From assembly GCA_025055335.1 (NCBI GenBank), contig JANWXJ010000159.1:1-34112 (forward strand): DNA of 34,112 bases. Reading direction: 5' to 3'. Shown one piece after another: positions 1-7,435 of the stretch. A model generated the notes under the pieces. The model was not told the origin of the DNA and ran no database searches. It was given only the letters and a program-made list of their open reading frames with translations. This stretch comes from Acetobacteraceae bacterium. GTDB taxonomy: Bacteria > Pseudomonadota > Alphaproteobacteria > Acetobacterales > Acetobacteraceae. Positions within the stretch are counted from its first letter, which is position 1. Every line of letters starts with the position of its first letter. The position numbers were made by a program, and so were the translations under genes.

Positions 1-139
<139 letters not shown>

Positions 140-191
140 CGGCGGCCGGGCCTCTGCCGAAACCACCCGGGCAGACCCTCCCGGACCCGCC

Positions 192-1202
192 ATGCTGACG
201 CACAAGCGAATCTTCTCCGGCATCCAGCCCTCGGGCGTGCCGACCCTCGGCAACTACCTCGGCGCCATCCGCAACTGGGTGGCGATGCAGGGGAAGACCG
301 ACAGCATCTACTGCGTGGTGGACCTGCACGCGATCACGGTGTGGCAGGACCCGAAGCAGCTCGCGCGCCAGACGCGGGAGATGGCGGCGGCGCTGATGGC
401 CTGCGGGCTCGATCCCGCGAAGGTGCTGATCTTCGTCCAGAGCCACGTGCATGCGCACACGCGGCTCGCCTGGATCTTCAACTGCGTCGCCCGCATCGGC
501 TGGCTGAACCGCATGACGCAGTTCAAGGACAAGGCCGGCAAGGACCGCGAGGCGGCGAGCGCCGGGCTCTATGTGTATCCCACGCTGATGGCGGCCGACA
601 TCCTGGCCTACCACGCCAATCTCGTGCCCGTGGGCGACGACCAGCGCCAGCACCTCGAGCTCGCGAACGACATCGCCGAGAAGTTCAACCACGACTACGG
701 CGTCGCGTTCTTCCCGACGATCGAGCCGCTGATCCAGGGTGTCGCCGCGCGGGTGATGTCCTTGCGCGACGGGACGAAGAAGATGTCGAAGTCCGACCCC
801 TCGGACCAGTCGCGCATCAACCTGACGGACGACCGCGACGCCATCGCCTTCAAGATCCGCCGCGCCAAGACCGACCCGGAGCCGCTGCCCGAGCATGTCT
901 CGGGGCTGGAAGGCCGGCCGGAGGCGAGGAACCTTGTCGGCATCCTGGCGGCGGTGACCGACAGCCTGCCCGAGAACGTGCTGCGCGAGCACGGCGGCAA
1001 GGGCTTCGGCGCCTTCAAGGAGGTGCTGGCCGAGGCGCTGATCGCCCACCTCGCCCCGATCCAGGAGCGGCTCAAGCGGCTGCTGGACGATCCGGCCGAG
1101 ATCGACCGCCTGCTGCGCCAGGGGGCGGAGAAGGCGGCGGCGATCGCCGATCCGATCGTGGCCGAGGCCGAGCGGATCGTGGGGTTCCTGCCGCGGGGGT
1201 GA
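192..1202 (+). CDS. trpS: Tryptophan--tRNA ligase
   Basis: Class Ic aminoacyl-tRNA synthetase, a cytoplasmic enzyme that charges tRNA-Trp using ATP. The 336-residue length is normal for bacterial TrpS. The N-terminus carries the family signature [16 protein letters not shown] (residues 9-24), which contains the HIGH-equivalent TLGN. The KMSKS loop is exact at residues 197-201 (KKMSKSD). VVDLHAIT (about 43-50) and the [10 protein letters not shown] segment that binds tryptophan/ATP are also present. The ATG at 192 gives the expected start just ahead of the [11 protein letters not shown] core. The gene ends at 1202, directly abutting the convergent 5'-nucleotidase gene. I see no trp attenuator or T-box in the 52-bp upstream gap. 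Confidence 0.97.
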   Translation: MLTHKRIFSGIQPSGVPTLGNYLGAIRNWVAMQGKTDSIYCVVDLHAITVWQDPKQLARQTREMAAALMACGLDPAKVLIFVQSHVHAHTRLAWIFNCVARIGWLNRMTQFKDKAGKDREAASAGLYVYPTLMAADILAYHANLVPVGDDQRQHLELANDIAEKFNHDYGVAFFPTIEPLIQGVAARVMSLRDGTKKMSKSDPSDQSRINLTDDRDAIAFKIRRAKTDPEPLPEHVSGLEGRPEARNLVGILAAVTDSLPENVLREHGGKGFGAFKEVLAEALIAHLAPIQERLKRLLDDPAEIDRLLRQGAEKAAAIADPIVAEAERIVGFLPRG

Positions 1203-2783
1203 TCAGCGCGGGCGGATCCGCCCCTCCAGCTCCGCCCGCGCCCCGCCGGCCAGGAACCGCGCCACCACCTCCTCGAGCAGCGGCCCGTTGTCGTAGGCCT
1301 CGAGCGCCGCGTCGCGCAGCACCGCGTAGCCGTCGCCGCCGCGGCGGAGGAAGTCGTTCGTCACCACGCGATAGACGCGCGCGGGCTCCAGCGCCTCCCA
1401 CCGCCCCTCCCGCCGCACCTCCACGGGGCCGAGCCGCTGGCCGGGCGGCGCCGCCGCGTCCCACGCGAAGCGGATCCCCCCCACCTGCGGGAATCGCCCG
1501 GCCATCGGCTGGGACAGCCCGTTCTCCAGCGCCGCCCGCAGATCCGCGCCGCGCAGCGAAAGCGTCGCCAGCGCATTGCCGAAGGGCAGCACGGCCAGAA
1601 CGTCCCCGTAGGTCACCTCGCCCGCGCCGAGCGGCGCGCGCAGGCCGCCCGCGTTCTGCAGCGCCACCTCGGCGCCCGGCGCGGCCGCCAGCATGGCATC
1701 CGCCACCAGATTGCCGAGGGCGCATTCCCGCGCCCGGCAGTCGAGCGGCAGCCCGGCCGCCAGCCGCCCGACGACGCGCGCCCGCACCTCGGCCAGCGTC
1801 GCCGCGAACTCCGCGACGATGGCGCCGACGCGCGCATCCTCCGGCAGGTCCGTCGTCATCTCCCGGACCGACGCGGCATGGGCGACGACGCGCCCGTCCG
1901 CCGCGAGGTCGAGATCGAGCCGCCCGAGATAGCGCCCGAGCGCGCCCGCCTGCACGATCCGCACCGGCCGGTCGGGCCCCTCCGCCAGGATCGGCGCCGG
2001 GCCGGACGCGCCCGGCAAGTCGCCCAGCAGCGTGTGCGAATGGCCGCCGACGACCGCGTCCACCCCCCGCACCGCCCGCGCCAGCGCGAGATCGGCCGCC
2101 AGCCCGAGATGCGACAGCAGCACCACCGTCGCCGGGCCCTCCCGGCGGGCCTCGAAGATCGCGCGCTCGGCCGCCTCGGCCGGGTCGGTGAAGCGCAGGC
2201 GGGGGCCGGGGGAGGAGACGGCCGGGGTGTCCGGCGTCGTCAGCCCGATCACCACGATCCGCGCGCCGCCGCGGGCGAAGGCCGCCCAGCCGCGCAGCCG
2301 TCCGGCCAGCGCCGGCTCTTCCGCCGCGTCGATGTTGGCCGACAGCAGCGGGAAGCGCGCCGCCTCGGCGAAGCGGCCGAGGGTCTCCGGCCCGTGGTTG
2401 AACTCGTGGTTGCCGGGGGCCATCGCCTCGCAGCCATAGGCGTTCTGCACCGCCACTTCCGCCGCCCCGCGGTGGCGGGTGTGGAACAGGCTGCCCATGA
2501 ACTGGTCGCCGGCGTCGAGCGTGAGATGCGCGCGGCCGTCCGCCTCCGCCTCCGCCCGCGCCGCCCGGATCGCCGCCGCGATCCGCGCCGAGCCGCCGAA
2601 GCAGGGCCCGCGCCCCGGGTCGCAGGCGGCGCCGGAGGCCGCCGCCGGCTCGTGCCGGGCATGGACATCGTTCAGGTGGATCAGCCGGAGCCGCGCCGCG
2701 GCCTGCGGGCGGGCCGGGCGCAGCGCGGGCAGGGCGAGGGCGGCGCCGAGAACGGCGCGGCGGAAGATCGGCGTCTGGCGCAT
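1203..2783 (-). CDS. Secreted bifunctional metallophosphatase/5'-nucleotidase (UshA/CpdB-like)
   Basis: A 526-residue periplasmic nucleotide-scavenging phosphohydrolase. The N-terminal calcineurin-like domain shows the metal ligands LNDVHARH (D39, H41), GDQFMGS (D93), GNHEFNHG (124-131), LSHLG and GGHSHT. The C-terminal 5'-nucleotidase domain has LGNLVADAML, the substrate-binding NAGGLRAPL, and TNDFLRRGGDGY. The track ORF begins at 2870, but the ATG at 2783 is preferred because it opens a signal peptide with a twin-arginine-like start (FRRAVLGAALALPAL). Two cysteines (ACDPGRGPC) in the first domain could form a disulfide. It is divergent from the TauE gene and end-to-end with trpS with no spacer. 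The exact substrate (AMP, UDP-sugars or cyclic nucleotides) cannot be read from the sequence. Confidence 0.9.
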   Translation of the reverse strand: MRQTPIFRRAVLGAALALPALRPARPQAAARLRLIHLNDVHARHEPAAASGAACDPGRGPCFGGSARIAAAIRAARAEAEADGRAHLTLDAGDQFMGSLFHTRHRGAAEVAVQNAYGCEAMAPGNHEFNHGPETLGRFAEAARFPLLSANIDAAEEPALAGRLRGWAAFARGGARIVVIGLTTPDTPAVSSPGPRLRFTDPAEAAERAIFEARREGPATVVLLSHLGLAADLALARAVRGVDAVVGGHSHTLLGDLPGASGPAPILAEGPDRPVRIVQAGALGRYLGRLDLDLAADGRVVAHAASVREMTTDLPEDARVGAIVAEFAATLAEVRARVVGRLAAGLPLDCRARECALGNLVADAMLAAAPGAEVALQNAGGLRAPLGAGEVTYGDVLAVLPFGNALATLSLRGADLRAALENGLSQPMAGRFPQVGGIRFAWDAAAPPGQRLGPVEVRREGRWEALEPARVYRVVTNDFLRRGGDGYAVLRDAALEAYDNGPLLEEVVARFLAGGARAELEGRIRPR

Positions 2784-2919
2784 GGCAGCCTCCCCGTCGG
2801 CGGAAAACGCTCCGTCAACGCCTCTCCTGCCATGGTGCGGACAGGTTTTGCCATCTACCTTCCGTGACACGCCGGCCGGCCCGCCGCCCGGCGCAACCCC
2901 GTTTGCCGAGCCTCCGACG

Positions 2920-3831
2920 ATGCAGGTCTATCTGCCGATCGCCGAGATGTCGGTGGATGCCCTGCTCCTGCTCGGCATCGGCTTCGGCGTGGGCTGGCTG
3001 TCGGGGCTGTTCGGGGTGGGCGGCGGCTTCCTGCTGACGCCGGTGCTGATGCTGATCGGCATCCCTTCGGCGGTCGCCGTCGCGTCGGGGGCCAACCAGA
3101 CGATCGGCGCCTCCGTCTCCGGCCTCATCTCCAACCTGCGCCGCGGCACGGTGGACCTGAAGATGGGCCTCGTGCTGCTGGCCGGCGGCTTCGCGGGATC
3201 GGCCATCGGCGTGCAGGTGTTCGCTCTCCTCAGGCGGACGGGTGCGGTGGATGTGGTGGTGGCGCTGTTCTATGTGCTGGTGCTCGGCGTCGTCGGCCTG
3301 CTGATGGTGCGGGAGAGCGTGCAGGCCATCCTCCGCCGCCGCCGCGCCCAGCCGCGGCGGCTGCACGAGCATTTCTGGGCGCACGGCCTGCCGCTCAAGA
3401 CGCGGTTCCGCAAGTCGCGGCTCTACATCTCCGTCATCCCGCCGCTCGGCATCGGGTTCTTCATCGGCTTCCTCTCCGCCATCATGGGGGTGGGCGGCGG
3501 CTTCATGCTGGTGCCGGCGATGATCTACCTGCTCGGCATGCCGACGGCGACGGTCATCGGCACCTCGCTGTTCCAGGTGGTGTTCGTCGCCGCCAACGTC
3601 ACCGTGCTGCAGGCCTGGGCGAACGGCACGGTGGACGCGGTGCTGACGCTGCTGCTGGTGGCGGGCGGCGTTGCGGGGGCGCAGTTCGGCTCCGCCTTCG
3701 GCACGCGGCTGCGCGGCGAGGAGACGCGCGCCCTGCTCGGCGCGCTGGTGCTCGCCGTCGCGGCGGCGCTGCTGTGGGACCTCGTGCGGGTGCCGGACAA
3801 CCCCTTCGCCATCGGGCGGGCCCCGGCGTGA
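2920..3831 (+). CDS. Sulfite exporter TauE/SafE family membrane protein
   Basis: A 303-residue polytopic inner-membrane protein of the TauE/SafE family, putative exporters of sulfite or organosulfur anions. Two homologous halves are visible: WLSGLFGVGGGFLLTPVL near residue 30 and FLSAIMGVGGGFMLVPAM near residue 195. Each begins with the glycine-rich family motif and is followed by several hydrophobic helices. A basic cytoplasmic loop (RRRRAQPRRLHEHF) joins them. The track ORF starts at 2479 inside the divergent nucleotidase gene. The ATG at 2920 is chosen because it sits just before the first membrane segment. The stop overlaps the GTG start of the next gene, so the two are likely translationally coupled. 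The actual substrate is unknown. Confidence 0.9.
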   Translation: MQVYLPIAEMSVDALLLLGIGFGVGWLSGLFGVGGGFLLTPVLMLIGIPSAVAVASGANQTIGASVSGLISNLRRGTVDLKMGLVLLAGGFAGSAIGVQVFALLRRTGAVDVVVALFYVLVLGVVGLLMVRESVQAILRRRRAQPRRLHEHFWAHGLPLKTRFRKSRLYISVIPPLGIGFFIGFLSAIMGVGGGFMLVPAMIYLLGMPTATVIGTSLFQVVFVAANVTVLQAWANGTVDAVLTLLLVAGGVAGAQFGSAFGTRLRGEETRALLGALVLAVAAALLWDLVRVPDNPFAIGRAPA

Positions 3832-4568
3832 TCCGCGCGGCGCTCCTCGTGCTCGTGCTGCTGCTTCCGGCCGGATCCCGCGCCGAGGAGGCGCTGATCT
3901 CCCGCCTGTCGGACCGGCGGGTCGAGATCACCACCGCCTTCACCGGCGCCGCCATCCTGGTGTTCGGCACGACGGGGGCGCCGCTCGGGCCCGCCTCCGG
4001 CCATGACGTGCTGATCCGCGTCGAGGGGCCGCCGCAGCCGATGGTGGTGCGCCGGCGGGTGCGGGTGGCGGGGCTGTGGGTGCCGGGGCCGACCGCTACC
4101 TTCCCCGAGGTGCCCTCCTTCTATGCCCTGGCCGGCACCCGCCCGCACTGGGAGGTGCTGAGCGAGGGCGAGCGGGCGGCCGCCCGCCTCGGCCTGATCA
4201 ACCTGCCGATGCGCGCCGTGGGAGAGCAGGCGCCGGTGTTCCGCGCCGCGCTGCTGACGCTCAAGCAGGAGGCCGGGCTGTGGGTCGAGCAGCCGGAACC
4301 CGTCTCGGTCGATGGCGGACGGCTGTTCTCGGCGCGCATCCCGCTGCCCTCCACCGTCGCGCCGGGCGAATACCGGGTGTCGGTGCTGCTGGTGGCGGAA
4401 GGCCGGGTGCTGGAGTGGCAGGAGCACGGCCTGTCGGTCCTGCGCGTCGGCACCGCCGCCACCATCGCCGGGCTGGCGCGGAACTGGCCGCTGCTCTACG
4501 GCCTCGTGTCGGTGCTGCTCGCCGCCGCCGCCGGCTGGCTCGGCAGCATCCTGTTCCGGAGAGGCTGA
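3828..4568 (+). CDS. TIGR02186 family (alphaproteobacterial) membrane-anchored protein
   Basis: A 246-residue protein that matches, by recall, the alphaproteobacterial TIGR02186/Alph_Pro_TM family of unknown function. It starts at GTG 3828, overlapping the TauE/SafE stop (GTGA), and this start opens directly with a cleavable signal peptide (VIRAALLVLVLLLPAGSRAEE). The middle is a beta-rich periplasmic domain containing VEITTAFTGAAILVFG and WVPGPTATFPEVPSFYALAG. One membrane helix lies near the C-terminus (LLYGLVSVLLAAAAGWLGSI), followed by a short basic tail. The predicted topology is therefore periplasmic domain, C-terminal anchor. Tight coupling to the exporter suggests an accessory role in the same transport or stress process. 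No catalytic motif is evident. Confidence 0.82.
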   Translation: MIRAALLVLVLLLPAGSRAEEALISRLSDRRVEITTAFTGAAILVFGTTGAPLGPASGHDVLIRVEGPPQPMVVRRRVRVAGLWVPGPTATFPEVPSFYALAGTRPHWEVLSEGERAAARLGLINLPMRAVGEQAPVFRAALLTLKQEAGLWVEQPEPVSVDGGRLFSARIPLPSTVAPGEYRVSVLLVAEGRVLEWQEHGLSVLRVGTAATIAGLARNWPLLYGLVSVLLAAAAGWLGSILFRRG

Positions 4569-4583
4569 GGGAGGGGAATCGCC

Positions 4584-5075
4584 ATGCCGACCGCGGAAGC
4601 CGCCGCCGCCAGGCGCGACCGGGTGTTCCTCGTGGTGGTGGACGACAGCCCGGAGCGGGCGGTGGCGCTGCGCTACGCGGCGCTCCGCGCGCGCAAGTCG
4701 GGCGGCCGGGTGGCGCTGCTTCGGGTGCTGGAGCCGGCCGGCCTCGTGGAATGGGCCGGGGTGGGGCAGATGATGGCCGAGGAACGCCGACAGGAGGCGG
4801 AGGCGCTGCTGTCCGGCCTCGCCGCCGAGGTGCAGGAGATCACCGGCGGCATGCCGATCCTGATCATCCGCGAAGGCGAGCCGCGCGAGGAGTTGCTGAA
4901 GCTGCTCGAGGAGGATCCGCGCATCTCCATCCTCGTGCTGGCCGCCGCCCCGGGCAGCGGCGGCCCTGGCCCGCTGATCACCGCGCTGACCGGCCGGCAC
5001 GCCCACCGGCTGCGCGTGCCGATGACGATCGTGCCCGGAGAGATGAGCGAGGCGGAGCTCGAGCGGGTCACCTGA
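4584..5075 (+). CDS. Universal stress protein, UspA family
   Basis: A 163-residue cytoplasmic protein with the Usp alpha/beta fold. The first strand is VFLVVVDDSPERAVALRYAA (about 13-32), with the conserved D-S-E/P region that binds the adenine nucleotide. The second half has ILVLAAAPGSGGPGPLITAL followed by RVPMTIVPG, which corresponds to the G-x2-G-x9-G nucleotide-binding stretch of ATP-binding Usps. A strong Shine-Dalgarno (GGGAGGGG) precedes the ATG at 4584. It lies 15 bp after the TIGR02186-type gene and is probably the last gene of the TauE/SafE operon. Its partner and the stress it answers cannot be inferred. Confidence 0.88.
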   Translation: MPTAEAAAARRDRVFLVVVDDSPERAVALRYAALRARKSGGRVALLRVLEPAGLVEWAGVGQMMAEERRQEAEALLSGLAAEVQEITGGMPILIIREGEPREELLKLLEEDPRISILVLAAAPGSGGPGPLITALTGRHAHRLRVPMTIVPGEMSEAELERVT

Positions 5076-5082
5076 GGGCCCG

Positions 5083-5115
5083 TTGCACCCGGCGGCAATC
5101 CGGACCACATAGGTC
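5083..5115 (+). promoter_or_regulatory. Putative housekeeping promoter of nfu
   Basis: In the 66-bp gap between the uspA-type stop and nfu, a TTGCAC hexamer (5083-5088) is followed after about 18-19 bp by CATAGG/TAGGTC (5108-5115). This resembles alphaproteobacterial sigma-70 promoters, which keep TTG at -35 and a degenerate -10. It suggests nfu has its own transcription start. The match is weak and not tested. Confidence 0.3.
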
Positions 5116-5141
5116 GGGAAACCGCCGCCACGGACCGAGCC

Positions 5142-5702
5142 ATGTTCATCGAGACCGAAGCCACCCCGAATCCCGCCACCCTCAAGTTCCTGCCCGGGCA
5201 GGACGTGATGGGCGGCCGCGGCACCGCCGACTTCACCGACCCCGCATCCGCCGCCCGCAGCCCGCTGGCCGAGCGGCTCTTCCGCATCGAGGGCGTGGCG
5301 CGGGTGTTCCTCGGCGCCGATTTCGTCACCGTCACCAAGGCCGAGGGGCCGGAATGGACCACGCTCCGCCCGCAGATCCTCGGCGCCATCATGGAGCATT
5401 TCCTCTCGGGCAGCCCCGTGCTGCTCGACGACGCGGCCGCCGAGGCCGAGGACGTGGACCCGGCGGATGCCGAGATCGCGGCGCAGATCAAGGAACTGCT
5501 CGACACCCGCGTGCGCCCGGCGGTGGCAGGCGACGGGGGGGACATCGTCTTCCGCGGCTACCGCGACGGCATCGTCAAGCTCAGGATGCAGGGGGCGTGC
5601 TCGGGCTGCCCGTCGTCGCGCGCCACGCTGAAGCACGGGGTCGAGACCATGCTCCGCCACTATGTGCCGGAGGTGGTGGCGGTGGAGCAGGTGGAGGCCT
5701 GA
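5142..5702 (+). CDS. Fe-S cluster scaffold/carrier protein, NifU/NFU1 family
   Basis: A 186-residue protein that assembles or carries 4Fe-4S clusters to client enzymes in the cytoplasm. The N-terminal Nfu-N domain starts with the diagnostic MFIETEATPNPATLKFLPG and runs to about residue 90. The C-terminal NifU domain (about 108-180) contains GDGGDIVFRGY and the cluster-binding CSGCP motif (C153, C156). This is the mitochondrial NFU1-like two-domain architecture typical of alphaproteobacteria. It is not the nitrogen-fixation scaffold NifU, because the IscU-like and ferredoxin domains are missing. The ATG at 5142 begins exactly at the conserved N-terminus. A hairpin follows the stop closely. Confidence 0.95.
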   Translation: MFIETEATPNPATLKFLPGQDVMGGRGTADFTDPASAARSPLAERLFRIEGVARVFLGADFVTVTKAEGPEWTTLRPQILGAIMEHFLSGSPVLLDDAAAEAEDVDPADAEIAAQIKELLDTRVRPAVAGDGGDIVFRGYRDGIVKLRMQGACSGCPSSRATLKHGVETMLRHYVPEVVAVEQVEA

Positions 5703-5710
5703 CGCCCCGG

Positions 5711-5730
5711 CCGGGCGCCATCACGCCCGG
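5711..5730 (+). terminator. Hairpin after nfu, possible terminator
   Basis: A perfect 7-bp GC stem, CCGGGCG-CCATCA-CGCCCGG, begins 8 nt after the nfu stop. There is no T tract, so it may act as a Rho-assisted pause or simply protect the 3' end. Confidence 0.35.
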
Positions 5731-5822
5731 AAATGACGGCGATGCGGCGGGCGGCATGGCGCGGCCCGCCCCGCCACCCCACATGCCGCCCGGTTTCCCT
5801 CGAACAGCCCCTGGAGTGCCCG

Positions 5823-6440
5823 ATGCCCGACACCAGCGTGCCGCCCGCCCTGCCCGAGACGCTCGACGCGACGGCGCTCGACCGCCTCTTCCGCGAGGCG
5901 CGGACGCAGAACAAGTGGCTCGACAAGCCGGTGCCGACCGAGAAGCTCGTCGAGATCTACGAGCTCCTGAAGTGGGGCCCGACCAGCGCCAACTCCTCGC
6001 CGGCGCGCTTCGTGTTCGTCACCAGCCCCGAGGCGAAGGCGAAGCTGAAGCAGGCTCTCTCGCCCGGCAATGTCGAGAAGACGATGACCGCCCCGGTGAC
6101 GGTGATCGTCGCCCACGACCTGCACTTCTACGACAAGCTGCCGGTGCTGTTCCCGCACGTGGACGCGAAGTCCTGGTTCGCCGGCAACTGGTCCTTGGCC
6201 GAGCAGACGGCCTTCCGCAACGGCACGCTGCAGGGGGCCTATCTGATGCTGGCGGCGCGCGCCGTCGGGCTCGATGTCGGGGCGATGAGCGGCTTCGACA
6301 ACAACAAGGTGGACGAGCTGTTCTTCGCCGGCCGGCCGTGGAAGTCGAACTTCCTCGTCAATCTCGGCTACGGCGATCCCTCGGGGCTGTTCCCGCGCAG
6401 CCCGCGGCTCGCCTTCGAGGAGGCCTGCGAGATCGTCTGA
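5823..6440 (+). CDS. Nitroreductase family protein, malonic semialdehyde reductase (RutE)-like
   Basis: A 205-residue FMN-dependent nitroreductase-fold protein. It shows the RutE/HadB-type signature: [11 protein letters not shown] for FMN phosphate binding (about 26-36), [18 protein letters not shown], and a central [18 protein letters not shown] with [10 protein letters not shown]. The C-terminal part has [19 protein letters not shown] and [19 protein letters not shown]. RutE reduces malonic semialdehyde to 3-hydroxypropionate in uracil catabolism, but no other rut gene is nearby, so the physiological substrate is uncertain. The track ORF starts at 5733. The ATG at 5823 is preferred because the earlier segment is low-complexity and reads into the nfu 3' hairpin region. 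It converges on the response-regulator gene. Confidence 0.85.
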   Translation: MPDTSVPPALPETLDATALDRLFREARTQNKWLDKPVPTEKLVEIYELLKWGPTSANSSPARFVFVTSPEAKAKLKQALSPGNVEKTMTAPVTVIVAHDLHFYDKLPVLFPHVDAKSWFAGNWSLAEQTAFRNGTLQGAYLMLAARAVGLDVGAMSGFDNNKVDELFFAGRPWKSNFLVNLGYGDPSGLFPRSPRLAFEEACEIV

Positions 6441-6468
6441 TCGTCCGCGCCGCGGCGGGTTGGGCCAA

Positions 6469-6489
6469 GCCGCCCCGCGGCGGGGCGGC
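6469..6489. terminator. Strong GC hairpin between convergent genes
   Basis: A perfect 9-bp stem with a 3-nt loop, GCCGCCCCG-CGG-CGGGGCGGC, lies in the 49-bp gap between the nitroreductase and response-regulator stops and abuts the latter. The symmetric TTGGGCCAA precedes it. It probably terminates transcription from both sides, although there is no long T tract. Confidence 0.5.
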
Positions 6490-7197
6490 TCACCCCGTGT
6501 CGCCCTGCGTCTCCAGCCGGTAGCCGCCGCCCTCGGTGATCAGCAGCCGGGCCTCCGTCGGGTCCGGCTCGATCTTCTGGCGCAGGCGGTAGATGTGGGT
6601 CTCGAGCGTGTGGGTCGCGATCGCGGCGGAATAGCCCCACACCTCGTTCAGCAGCACCTGCCGCGCCACCGGCCGCCCGCCCGCCCGGTAGAGGAACTTG
6701 AGGATCGCCGTCTCCTTCTCGGTCAGGCGGATCCTGCGGTTCCGCGTCGGCTCGAGCAGCAGCTTGGCCGCGGGCCGGAACAGGTAAGGCCCGATGGTGA
6801 ACACCGCGTCGTCGCTGTTGTCGAACACGCGGAGCTGCGCGCGCAGCCGCGCCAGCAGCTCGTTCAGCCGGAACGGCTTGGCGATGTAGTCGTTGGCGCC
6901 GGCGTCGAGCGCCTGCACCACCTCCGCCTCCTCGCCCGCGCCGGTCAGCATCAGCACCGGCATCCGCGCCCCCCGGCGGCGGAGCTCGGCGCAGAAGGCG
7001 CGGCCGTCGCCATCCGGCAGCCGGACATCGAGCAGCACGGCGTCGAACCGCGCGCCGCCCGCCAGCGCCGCCTCGGCGGCGGCGAGATCGGCCACCGCCA
7101 CCGGCGCGAACTCCCCGTCGAGGGCGAGCTGCTCCGAGAGCGTCGCCCTGAGCGCCTCGTCCTCGTCCACGATCAGCACCGGCCGTGGCCCGCTCAT
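6490..7197 (-). CDS. OmpR/PhoB-family response regulator (orphan)
   Basis: A 235-residue two-component transcription factor. The receiver domain (about 5-120) has the acidic pocket D11/E12/D13, phospho-acceptor D57 (VLLDVRLPDGDG), switch residue T85 (VLMLTGAG) and K107 (AKPFR). A winged-helix DNA-binding domain follows at about 130-230 (RRIRLTEKETAILKFLYRA, THTLETHIYRLRQKIEPDP, LITEGGGYRL). The track ORF extends to 7965, but the extra part is antisense to ribA. The ATG at 7197 gives a canonical receiver N-terminus. No histidine kinase is present in the window, so its partner lies elsewhere. A tandem 12-bp repeat sits immediately upstream. Confidence 0.92.
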   Translation of the reverse strand: MSGPRPVLIVDEDEALRATLSEQLALDGEFAPVAVADLAAAEAALAGGARFDAVLLDVRLPDGDGRAFCAELRRRGARMPVLMLTGAGEEAEVVQALDAGANDYIAKPFRLNELLARLRAQLRVFDNSDDAVFTIGPYLFRPAAKLLLEPTRNRRIRLTEKETAILKFLYRAGGRPVARQVLLNEVWGYSAAIATHTLETHIYRLRQKIEPDPTEARLLITEGGGYRLETQGDTG

Positions 7198-7209
7198 GCG
7201 CCCTGACGT

Positions 7210-7233
7210 CCTTCCCTGCACCCTTCCCTGCAC
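7210..7233 (-). repeat. Tandem 12-bp duplication in the response-regulator leader
   Basis: On the minus strand the unit GTGCAGGGAAGG occurs twice head-to-tail, 13 nt before the ATG of the response regulator. The unit contains an AGGGAAGG purine stretch that resembles a Shine-Dalgarno. It could be a duplicated operator, a translational element, or an in-frame VQGR-VQGR repeat if translation starts further upstream. Confidence 0.6.
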
Positions 7234-7435
7234 CGCCGCCGCGCGAGACTGCCGCCCGCGCCCGCCGCCGGCAAGACCGGCCGCCCCATGCTCCGCCGCG
7301 ATCCTTGCCATTCCCCTGCCATCTTCAACGGCGTTCATCAGGGGGTCTTGAGCGGGCCAAGGGAACGCCACATTCCGCGGGCGTGATGGGGGCCCGATGG
7401 AAACCACCGGTATGAACATGACGAGGACGAGCAGC

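Noticed and set aside
140-191. trp attenuator or T-box leader before trpS
   Set aside because: The gap is only 52 bp, with no run of Trp codons and no T-box sequence.
341-2191. 616-residue plus-strand ORF
   Set aside because: An arginine/alanine/proline-rich shadow of trpS and the nucleotidase. It has no family motif, whereas both real genes have intact signatures.
3525-5660. 711-residue minus-strand ORF opposite the TauE-Nfu genes
   Set aside because: Histidine/arginine/glycine-rich antisense shadow without domains.
5142-5702. Nitrogen-fixation NifU
   Set aside because: Only the Nfu-N and C-terminal CxxC domains are present. The IscU-like and central ferredoxin domains of NifU are missing and no nif gene is nearby.
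4076-6523. 815-residue plus-strand ORF
   Set aside because: An out-of-frame reading across four well-supported genes (TIGR02186-type, uspA-type, nfu, nitroreductase). Its composition is typical of high-GC shadow frames.
7198-7435. FMN riboswitch ahead of ribA
   Set aside because: The conserved RFN-element blocks are not recognisable on the plus strand. The gap is GC-rich with only a tandem repeat that faces the other gene.
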